From Pyrrhosoma nymphula (Eukaryota; Arthropoda; Insecta; Odonata; Coenagrionidae), in the NCBI GenBank assembly GCA_963573305.1, contig OY754331.1, positions 72,447,512-72,511,511 of the forward strand: a stretch of DNA of 64,000 nt, read 5' to 3'. The translations under genes and the position numbers were made by a program. Shown here piece after piece: positions 49,991 to 60,024 of this stretch. Every line of letters begins with the position of its first letter. The stretch's first letter is position 1. Under the pieces are notes generated by a model. It saw only the letters and a list, made by a program, of their open reading frames with translations. It was not told the origin of the DNA and made no database searches.

Positions 49991-50200
49991 TAAAAACTGA
50001 CATGCGATTCAGGAAAGAATGGGAATGAATAGAGAAGCCAGAAAGGATTGCCGAAAGATGTAATAAGCGGATATTTCGGAGAGAAATGTGAAGAAAAATA
50101 CGAGAAGGATAGAAACACATAAAAAAGAGGATGGAGAGGAAGAGAACAACAGACAGGAAACCAGTACCTATACGAATACATGAAAATAAAACTCTGAGCG

Positions 50201-53200
50201 CTTCTTTTCAGGGAGAAAGCGGATTTTTGTGTTTTTTTTTATTTGTATCGAGCAAGCGAGCTTACCGCGGACCGAGGGAAGGATAGGGTTTCGGAAACGG
50301 GAGTGGAGGTGGGCGGAATTTTGGTCCGAATAAAATTTTGATGGCGGGGAAAAATTCTGATGCGAAATTCATCGTTTGTGGTCTTCCATCCGCCTCGTCC
50401 CGGGCAAGTTGCGAACGAATAAAACGAATGGAGGGACGTGAAAAATTAACAGCTATCGATGAAAAACTCGACGAAATGAATGGGGCAAATACGAAGCCTA
50501 TAACAGGTGTACTTTTTGTTTCAAGGCACAATGAGGATGTCCACAGGAAATGCATAGAAGCGAAAAAGGCGATTACGTAAAACGGAAAGAGAAGATGAAA
50601 GAATACGAGAGGTAGAGGTTTGTAAAGCAGTGCGAGATGGCGGTAACGAGGAAGAGGAAAAACAAACCACTTCATTTGGTCGCGGAATCAAGGCTATTAG
50701 GCTCTTTCCTCCCAAAAAAAAACCCTTCGTTACGGCAACCGATATAAACAAAAGAAGGAAAAAAATACCGTGGGCTAGGAACTAAGCGCCAGGATAGGAA
50801 ACCAGCAAACGGAAAACGCTTGCGAGCGAATTTATTTAACAAAAGTGAACCAGAGGAGGAACTGCACCCAGGAAATAATACCCATTCACCATTGGCAGGC
50901 AAAAAAGGAGAAAAAATTCAAAGCAAGAGCATTCTCTTGGGAAAGCTGATAAAACTAGGAGGACAAACTGGCCAAGAGACGGGAAACCAGAACATAATTA
51001 GGAGACAAGATGATGTCACGGATACTTCGTATGGGAAATATCAAAGCAATCGTCTTGAAAAATTCAGATCAAGTGCAGTTCGAGGTGACACTCGACAGTA
51101 TTATATTTACTCCACATTACGTTTCTGGAACTGACTCACGCGACAAATAAGAAGATGCACTGTCGAACCGATACTTACAAAAATTCATTTTTCCTACGCA
51201 CCATTAATGACTGCAACATGAACACAACGAAAATATAAGGCTGGTTTTATTATGTATTGTTCAAGTTCACCGGAAGATGACGCAGTTTTTTTGTTAGCTT
51301 GATGTTAACTGAGATTTGGGGTTTAGTACTTATTTCATATTGCCGGTTAGTTAACGTGAGCATTATATATGTTAGAACGTAATAACATCGGTTTTCATAA
51401 CGAGATAAAGTTTAACCAGAGATTATAAAACTGGACCTAAGACACTCCATCTACTCACATTCCATTTTTCGTCCTGGTCTCCTTCCAAATCCTTTATACC
51501 CTATTCCCTCCCTTCTTCATGGCTGGTACCCTAACACTCCCTGCCACATGTCCTTGCGGGGGCTACCACGGTAGTTCGCTGGTGTAGAAAGTAGAAGCAA
51601 AAAATAGAGAAAAAGAGTGAACGTGAGGGAAAAAGTGAGGAGAAAGGCTGCGAAAACACAGAGATAATTGCAGATGAAGAGGAATAAAAACTTTGCAGTG
51701 ATGACCATCATGATATCCACTTGGATCACGGCAAAGGAAAATGGTTCCCAACATTGCTTTTATCTTGAACACGCATTGCCGTCAAGCGCTCACAAGCGAA
51801 GGGAAATGAGAATTTCGGGCGATCCCCGGGAGATGTTACGGCAGACTTGCTCTCTTTTTTTTATTATCGCTTAAAACAGGATTTTATCTCACTCAAACAG
51901 GGACCAAACTTTAGCTTGATACGTAACGTAGACGCTTTAACATTGTCATGGATTGATAGTTACAAAATTTTGACATAACAGCCTTTGCAAACGTCAATTC
52001 GGGCGCTCGAACATTTTTCGAGAATGAATTTTTGATTTTTCAAATATGTGACGCCCACAGTGCCTATTAGACAATTAACTATTAGACTTGATAACTTATA
52101 TTCCACCCAGGATTCAGAAAACCCACTAGCTATTATATTTCGTTAAGTAAGGTATCTAAAGTTATTAGCTAATTTGGACACAGAATCTGTGAACATTCAA
52201 CCTGTGAGCATATTAATCCTCATCAAGAAAGGTAGATCTGAAATGCTTGAAAATATGAGCGTTTCACCCATTAGGAGAAAAATCAGTTCAATCAATTTTG
52301 TTTACAAATTGCCGTAAATTTGGAGGCTTCTATAAACGAATACTTTTCCCTGTCTTCCATCAATCGTACCTAAATGTTTACAGATTTCATAATTTCTTGT
52401 CTGTAGTAGTTATATTTATTTATTGGCTCTATAAAAGTATCGTAAAACAAATCCTCCAAGGAAGTATTCAAAGGGAAGATTATTGCCCATCTGCCTGAAA
52501 GAAGGTATAAACCATTAAAAAAACTCCGTAATCCTTAAATATGTATACAACTCAAGCTTTGAAATTATTTTATTTACACGCGCAAACTAAAGCCATAATC
52601 ATTCCTTGATTCAGGGTCTTTGAACGGCCCTGGAAAGTCGTACGCCAACACCTATGAAATTATCTACTAGTCCATTGAATGAAACGCAAATATAACTCCT
52701 TTGGATGATTTTTTTCAGTTTTTAAAAACAATATTCTTTTAACAATCACTTTCATTTTTTAAACAGTAAACGTGATGACGTCCCAAAAAATAATTCAAAA
52801 TAATAAATCAAAAGAAATATTAAGTAATAGCTAATAGTAACTTTTAAAAAATGACCATTTTTTTCATTAGAATTAATACTCCATACGAAACGAAGCCTTA
52901 ATTGTTGACCATTTCGAATGCTTGCCAGATTTATATTCTCAACAATTTTATGAATGAGGAATAAAACTCCGTAGTTTTTGGTCCACAGCAACTTCCCGTG
53001 GCGTTGACTACACCGGGGAATGTCGATATTTCCAAGGCTACACACTTAGCTAGCTACCAAAAAGCTACCGGTACACGCAAGATTCCAAGCATTCCTCAAC
53101 GTCGAATTATCAGGTTCAGCCTTTCACACGAATTCAATCTCGTGTCTCCCATACCCACCTAGCCCCACGGATTTTCTGCCCTCTGATGGACACAGACAAT

Positions 53201-56200
53201 AAAAATCCGGAACTGATAGTCTCACCGGAGGAAACACAAAAACACTAAAAATAAACACCAGGGCAACGAAACTGTCAAAGGAATGAGTGCCTTGCAAAAA
53301 AAGTCGATATGCCAGGCTTGAACCAAGCAGCAATTGCAAAACGGAGAAAAAAGTGTAGGAAGCATACATTTCCAGTGTTCCCTCTCGGGGACAGTTAATA
53401 AAAAAACATAACATTCATTGGAGGTTGAACTAGTCTCTTGCAATCTAAATGCTTCCAATCCTCGGCGAATGCATGACACTCAGTATATTTCTTCAGCAAA
53501 TAGCAACAAGGAAAGTAGTTCCTTATTCGTACAACGAATTAAAAAAAATGGCATAGCAGGAGGACTTATTTGTTGCTACTCTCCCTGACGGCATCAATAA
53601 AGAGGTAAAACTGGGTGGCAACATACACGTCAATTGCGTAATTTGCACAATTTTTTCCCGTGGAAAGGATAAATTTCGCTCCGTGTTATTAGACTCAAAT
53701 GCGCTGTAATTATAAAAAGGCGCCAGAAAATTTAACTTTGAAGAGTCGTGCCCACCACATTCATGCTTTTACAGGATCAATACAATTTCACAACCAGTCA
53801 GGCAGGGAGGAGAATATTCTTTACAGCGATCTTTGCTCTTTGGAACAATTCATTCATTTCTTTAACAGCTCCACGAAAAAATCTCTACTACGATGAAATG
53901 AATCACCACATTCACTTGTGCATGCATAAAAACCCTCATGACTTCCGTTAGAGTTAATAGCAGTCATAATTCCCTTTAATCGGCGTGAAATCTGGAGAAC
54001 GGACCACTCTTTAATACCTCAGCATTAAAATTAACCTATTTTTCATTCTTACCTTCTTATTACTTTCGCAAAAACTTCTCAAGCAAAACATTACCACTGC
54101 AGGGCGCAATTTGTGTAACTATTACCAATATGCTTCATTTTCATAGCGTGTCAGGGGATTTTCAGGCCTAGCATTCCAAACGAGGTGGGTTCGAATTCGT
54201 CCTTGTTCATAGTTCCTTTGCTTGTCCTGATAATTAGGTCTTTAAGTTGGAAATGACAATCCATGGACTGATTCCCAGCAGTATTTTTCCTTCGCCATCC
54301 CTTTGATCTTGCAACAGTCACTAAAATAACAAAAAGAAACAACAGCCCATATCTTCCACAGTTTGCTACATTTATTCCTTTCTAGGCCAGCCTCTCGCGT
54401 TCGCACCCTTAGTTGGTCTTGTTAGACGGTGCGATATACACTTAGCAATTGGAACCCCTAAAACCATAGTCTACTTCAGCCTACTTCTTTCATACAATTA
54501 TATGAAGAGAGCACTTTAATGTACTGCGATTGCTACTTCCTTCGGAGAAGAAATATTGAGGCGAGATAAAAGGCGACGGAAACAATGAGGCGGAAAAAAT
54601 TCATTAAAGGGGGCGTCGGAGGGAAAAACGGCGGAAAGGTGTAAAGGAAGCGAAAGGAGAAAGACAGAGGAGGGAAGCTGGGGAGGCTTTAAGTGGAAGA
54701 GTTAAGAAGAGGGAAGAAGAAGAGAGAAAGAGGAAAGAAGAGATAAAATGAGGCGATAAGAACGTGGACGAATAGGCGGGATTAGGTCCGTTGCTGGCGG
54801 GAGTGTGTGTGCGTGTGAGAGTAAAGAAGATGTAGTGCCCAACGTTTCGAGGGAAGCTGGAGCGAAATGGTGAGGCAGATGTATGAGAGGAAGAACAGGC
54901 TGGAAAAGGGGAGGGAGAAACCGGGTGGGTCGGACTGAAGAGGGGGAGCGGGGCAGGGGATGCACCCGGGTGCGGTTTGGAGGGGAGGAACATGTACCGG
55001 AGGCGGAGAGAGAGGAGGATTGAGGACCGGGGGATGTAGGTGGAGCCGGACTGTGCGGGGAACGTTTGCGGGTAATGGGTAGGTGATCAGCGGTATATAG
55101 TGAGAGGAGTGGTCCATTTCGTCCCTTTTGTGGGGGGGGGGAGGCGGCCGCCACACACAACTGAGTCATTAAGAGTCCTTTGAAGTCCCAACTCGACCTC
55201 TCTGCCCCCCTCCCCCAACCCCCCTTCTCTCCAACCACCCATCCATTCCCGCAGCATGATTTAGCAAACGCGTGACTATCATAAATGTGATGCTTAACCG
55301 TCCGAATCAGCCGCCATTCGCGAAACCACCTCCACGAAACTGGTTCGGTTTCTCTCTACCCATATCTCACTCTCTCCCATGCTCTCTCCCTGACCCGAAT
55401 TATTTACTAAGTCATCTTAATCCGCGGCCGTGCTAAATCCCCGTGACCTCATCCCGATTGTGTGTGCGGTTGTGTGTGGGGCGTGTGGGGGAGGGGGGGG
55501 GGGGTAAACCAAAGGAAAGCACGTTCCGGGGGCAAATATTTCTAATCTTTCCGGGGATTGCGGGCGCTGTTGCGTGATACTTTTTTCCTCTCCTATACCC
55601 CCTCTTTTTTTCTCGACACTCCGCAGTTGGGATGTGTCTCCATCGTTCCCAAACCGAGAAATTCTCCGCCTAATAAATCCACGTTAGTTTTTTGGCCCTC
55701 TTTGTAGAGATTTGTAGGACGCGAGATAAGCGGAATCCTTCAGTTTTTAAGGCTCAAAAAAGGAAATAAGGTTCTGCGAATGAGCATTGAAGATTCAAGT
55801 CGAGTTTCTCATTTCATCCGTCTTTTGATATCCAAAATGACTACGAGTAAGCTCGAAAGCATACGCCAAGAAGCCACTAAGCTCTTCAAAGACGCTTCAA
55901 AATTATTTTTCTTTCACAGATAAAATGACTCACAAACGAGGATCCAAGAATATTTATTGGGATATTGGCGATTTATCTCGAAATTAAAACCAATCATTAC
56001 TCGAGCCCATGCCTAATTAATTATCTACAAAGAGATAATTAACACCTTTAAAGGTATAAAGCCATAAAGGCTTCACTGATAGCTTGGGCCACCCTTACGG
56101 GTCGTATCTTCAAATCTCGTAGTATTATAAAAACCAATTAATCGATCACAGTTGATTAAATCACTTGGCAAACATTCCAGCGAAATTAACCCTACGGAAT

Positions 56201-56503
56201 TAATTCAACTCTCTCGTCGAGAAATACCTCAAGAAGAAAACTACCGTAGTGTAAATTTTAGAGGACGCGCCCATGGCTTCAATTAAAACAGTAAAACATA
56301 ACAGTGTTTATAAACATGCTCCCAGAACGGGAATATGGTGAAAAAATTAAATTTAACCACTAACGAAGGACCCTCAACATTTTTTTCTGAGGTAATGCAT
56401 TTTAATTAAGGTCACACAAATAAAATGTTTCCCAGCTCACGCTACCAGTGGGACATACACAAATGGTAAAAAAAGGGTACTAGATGACAAAAACGTAACA
56501 TAC
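50201..56503. other. No gene recognised; likely intron downstream of the EGF exon
   Basis: The stretch lies 3' of the minus-strand EGF-like exon, but no matching next exon was found. A 104-codon open frame at 50820-51134 is unrecognised and polar. Plus-strand purine-rich DNA at 54560-55010 creates long proline/serine frames on the minus strand. G-runs occur near 55130 and 55490-55504. A possible SINE lies at 54141. Confidence 0.5.
54141..54205 (+). mobile_element. Possible tRNA-derived SINE head
   Basis: TAGCGTGTCAGG fits most positions of the polymerase III A box, and GGGTTCGAATTCG, about 40 bases downstream, fits the B box. The spacing is tRNA-like, but no SINE tail shared with the other copies is visible. 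Confidence 0.35.
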
Positions 56504-56620
56504 CGAAGCAGCCGTAACCGTCATGGCGTAGGACGAATCCCGTCCTGCAATCACACTCAAATGTCCCGTCATGCAGTTCGAAGCAGAGGTGTTCACAGGG
56601 GCTGCCTGGACCACAACGAC
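56504..56620 (-). CDS. Internal exon encoding one EGF-like domain
   Basis: This 117-bp exon has acceptor TTTAATTTGCAG just before 56620 and donor CG|GTATGT after 56504. It starts and ends in phase 1, the usual frame for shuffled EGF modules. The 38 full codons hold six cysteines at residues 2, 8, 12, 22, 24 and 37, and include SPCEHLCFELHDGTFECDC. The end matches the EGF signature C-x-C-x2-G-F-x8-C exactly. There is no stop codon. EGF domains of this kind sit in secreted or membrane proteins and bind partners outside the cell, stabilised by three disulphides. The calcium-binding D-x-D/E start is not visible in this exon. The parent gene could not be identified; candidates are multi-EGF matrix or receptor proteins. 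Neighbouring exons are not apparent, so its introns are long. Confidence 0.9.
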
Positions 56621-59600
56621 CTGCAAATTAAAGACAGCAAAAATAACACTGGATTAATTATACAGTAATTATGACAAAAGAATCAAGTAAGAGACCAGGA
56701 CTTACATTTCAAGTATTAACAACCCAAAAAATAATAATAAATACAGGGTGGATACTTTAGATGATACTACTCTAATACTTCATCTCTACTCTACTCTTCC
56801 TTCTCCAAAACAATCTTTGAAGAAAGGAAAATTTCATCTCGTGAAAGCATTTCGTAATTCACTAAGTAATGCATGTCATACCACCTGACACTTCAGGTCT
56901 TAGTATGCAAATCATCACACATTAATTAAGGAACGTAGGCCACATTATTATATTCAAATAAGAGGAAACAACACTGGAGCAAATAAAATGACAGAAAATA
57001 ATGGTGGCTGAAAACCTTTAGCCACTGGTCGCAGTTCAAGGAAATAGGACACTAAGGAAAAAGATAATAAAAAATATTTCCGGATAAAATAAAATAACTC
57101 GAATTCTGCGGATGACGCAAATTCTATTATTCTTAGTTCCTCTATTCGAAGAATTTAGAGCTTGGGTTATAGTCCGCAGGTGCTTAATGGCCCCATTTCA
57201 GTCACTGTTTTCATAATGCAGACGGAAATAATATTTTCCCCGGTACTCTTAACTTAATGGCCTGCCATATCAGATTTCTTGCTACTCCGCGAGAGATCTG
57301 AGAGGCTTAAAAACGTGACAGGCAGACTGAGTCCCGTCCAAAAGCGCGCTATACGTCGGATTATCGTAATAGGACCGCTGATGGTCTTTGCGTGGAAGCT
57401 ATTGAAAGTCGATGAATATTCAATTCCCCTCAACCCACTTTCATGCATGACACAAAATCGATTTAAAGTTGAAAATAAATCACTTCCTCAGTAAACGATG
57501 AGATAATAGAGCTCAACAAATCCTTGAATGAGAAAAGGAGAGAACTTTTTACCAAGTTGACGTGATTAAACATTATTCTAGGGTCCTAATTACACTTTTG
57601 AAGCGGATTAGTTTAATTAAAATTCGCTAAAGCAAGCGAGAAAAATTTTTCTGAAAAATCATCTTCAGTGATAACCGGAGAAGTTAGGAAAATGTGGGAC
57701 TTTTTACGCTAAGCAATTCATTTACTTATCATCAATGGCATATTCACAGGTCAATGGCAACAACAAACAATGGCAATGGAAACGCAGGTGACTTAACTCG
57801 GTACGGAGGTAAGGAAAATACTTTTAAAAAAATCAATCCACTGACATATAACTCACAAAAATTAATATAAATTATGACAAGAGCATCCTGGTTATTGCAA
57901 TCAGTAACATGGAATGCCAATTAAATCCTCAAAGATACCTAGTGGTACATCTGATCTCACTATCAACGGATCACTATCAACGGATCACTATCAACGGATC
58001 GATAAAATGATAACAATAAGTATTAAAACTTCTTTATTCACATGCATCCTCTTCAAGTAGTTATGATTCCATAGCTTTGTAGCAATTAGGGTGCATATAA
58101 ATCCATTAAATGGTAGTTTAATTTCCCTTTCTGAAGGTAGGAGGCTATCTTGAAGAGATTCCGAATACGTTTAGTATGGCGATCGATTTTGGTCATTTAT
58201 TGTTTCCACGAGCGTTTTCTCTAGCAGTGTTTTTCCAAAATTTGTAGTAAGAATGAATACTCCCTCAATTGCAGCTACTTTTCTAGACTACCTTCAGCCA
58301 AGGATTTATGTATCACTTATGGCTAACTGAACATGACTACTACAATGCAATATGGTTAAAACTATTTTGAATTGAGCTTTAAAATCAAGTACAGGGGGAA
58401 CCACATGAGTAAAGGGCCTCAGGGTAATACAAAGATATCGACATTTCTTCAGAGATTTCACTGCAAACGTTGGCTTTATAGGGCAATTAGGTTAGCCGGT
58501 GTTCTAGCTAGCAACCTCAGGTTGAATAAAACACCATGAAAATTTGAAAGAAACCGAGATGTAAGAATGAAGGTCGCGGAAGTTTACGAATGAATTACCC
58601 ATCTTCAAGATGCAATTTTCATTCATTTACAATAAAAAGTCGAAAAAATACGCCAAAAAACGAAAATGATTATTAATCTAACTCATAGTCATGATAAAAG
58701 CCTAAATCTTCCCTTAATTTCAGTGAGTAATGATTATGGCCAAACCAACATTCCAAGAGACTTAGGGTGAAAACACCTCGAATGACCAAAACAGGAACGC
58801 AAGCCCTTGCCTGCGCATCAAAAATGTTTTTTGGTCATCGTGAAATTACTTGGCAGCCCTTGCTTATGATTTACGGCTTTAATTTGGGAAGCAATTACTA
58901 AAAGGGCAACGATGTGTATTGCTACTCAGGTCTACTCGCCCAAATACCACTCTTTTTGCTCCTTGGAACAACTAAAACGAAGAGCAGCTGCAAACTACGG
59001 ATTCCCCATATGCAGCTTGATTAAAGAGCAAATATTGATCGTCAATTGGATAGATCCATTACCTGCGGCCATTCAAATTCCGCGGTACGATCCATTAGAA
59101 AAAATTAACACTTTAGCCGAGTGAAACCGCATTTCCTGCATTGAAATAACGTGCCGATAGGGGTGAATTTCTCGAACTGAAAGTAGGGCACGATTTTCGC
59201 CCCGAGCAAAGGTTGCCCTACCACCCTTTTATGTGCGAAAGAAAAACCCCGGAAAGTTCTGAGAGTTACACGCGGGGAACAGTAATGATATTTATATTAC
59301 ACAGACTGCAAATACACGTGCCGGGGTATTTTAACAGAGGCCGAAATGAGAAAGAGCAACGTATAACTTTGTAATGGCCAGCAGTGGTTGGAGAAAGGAA
59401 CAAAAAGCAGAGGAAACCGTCTTTTTTATGGGTTCCGTGAGGTTTGAGATAGACTTGAGGGAAATCTGAATGCAACTAGATGAAAGTAATCGTTATCCAA
59501 GGAAGGCGGGTAGCCGAAACGTGAATTTTCGCCCTTTCTCCGACCCGCAAGCAATAAATTTGAGTTTGCAGAAGCGGTGAGAGCCCACAGGATGGTTGAA

Positions 59601-59893
59601 AGTATTAAGGGTCTAAACTCACCGATCGTGGATCACATGCGACCTTCATGTTGGCCATATGTGGAAAGTCTGTTCGATACAAGAGATTTAACCGGAGGTT
59701 TTTTCATAACTCTCGGCTTCCTCATATAGCTATCGTTTGAATTAATTATATTGATTGACTAAGAAGAAGTCAAATATTTGCTGACTACCCACGCTATTAC
59801 TTAAAAATGTGAACATATCAACCACTCCATGACCGTAATTTGAAACTTACCGTAGGTATAGATAGCAGTGATGCACTCGTTGCAGGAAAAAGT
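56621..59893. other. No gene recognised; likely intron upstream of the EGF exon
   Basis: The stretch lies 5' of the EGF-like exon on the minus strand. A minus-strand GTGAGT donor at 59622-59617 defines a possible 47-bp exon, but its phase does not fit the EGF exon. A low-complexity hammerhead look-alike lies at 57636-57670. Frames at 57254-57494 and 58912-59124 are unrecognised. Confidence 0.5.
57961..58002. repeat. 14-bp tandem repeat, three copies
   Basis: TATCAACGGATCAC is repeated exactly at 57961 and 57975, with a third copy at 57989 that differs only in its last bases. Confidence 0.95.
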
Positions 59894-60024
59894 TAATTAA
59901 AGTAACCGATGTACTACGTCCACTTTATTTAAAAATACACTACACGTGTTTCAGCTTTATACTAAGCCATCTTCAGGTATGAATTTTAAATAAAGTGGAC
60001 GTAGTACATCGGTTACTTTAATTA
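59894..60024. repeat. Palindrome with perfect 40-bp arms
   Basis: The arms at 59894-59933 and 59985-60024 are exact reverse complements. The 51-base middle is a hammerhead-like motif on the minus strand, so in RNA the arms would extend stem I into a long hairpin capped by the ribozyme-like fold. This is the clearest case in the window of the palindrome-plus-motif plan. Confidence 0.9.
59936..59981 (-). ncRNA. Hammerhead-like ribozyme motif (copy 5)
   Basis: On the minus strand CTGAAGA (59976-59970) is followed by one extra U. Stem II comes next, GGCUU with AAGCU including one G-U pair and a six-base loop, then GAAA (59952-59949). Stem III is a loop-free ACAC/GUGU, ending in U-A, with the predicted cut after 59941. 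Stem I begins CAUA with GUGU-type pairing and then runs into the perfect 40-bp arms. Loop-free third stems are known from Penelope-like element hammerheads, which act best as dimers. Confidence 0.45.

Larger units (their letters stand above)
46040..50200. repeat. Purine-rich degenerate minisatellite region
   Basis: The plus strand is strongly G/A-rich for about 4 kb. Related blocks recur: ATTGAAGGATGG, GGAAAC, ATTTCGG and GATGGAAAGA or close variants occur near 47602, 47776, 48042 and 49165, with weaker versions near 47440 and 50060. The first full interval is about 174 bp. A second block ending GAAGAGAGTGATGACTC or GAAGAGAGTGAGGTAAC occurs near 46895 and 47258. The minus-strand frames at 46459-46932 and 47589-48178 are serine/leucine/phenylalanine/proline-rich shadows of this composition. 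C-rich sequence at 46110-46200 borders it on the left. A hammerhead-like motif and a SINE are embedded. Confidence 0.6.

Noticed and set aside
54604..55238. 178-codon proline/serine-rich minus-strand frame
   Set aside because: Compositional artefact of a GA-rich tract; three overlapping frames are open at once.
57636..57670. Minus-strand CTGAAGA, UGA/UCA hairpin, GAAAAA, UUUUU
   Set aside because: Fits the word order but is built of A and U runs with only a three-pair stem II and no stem I; likely chance.
59623..59669. Possible 47-bp minus-strand exon with strong GTGAGT donor, reading MANMKVACDPRS
   Set aside because: It ends in phase 0 while the EGF exon starts in phase 1, the acceptor is poor, and no domain is seen; kept only as a weak lead.
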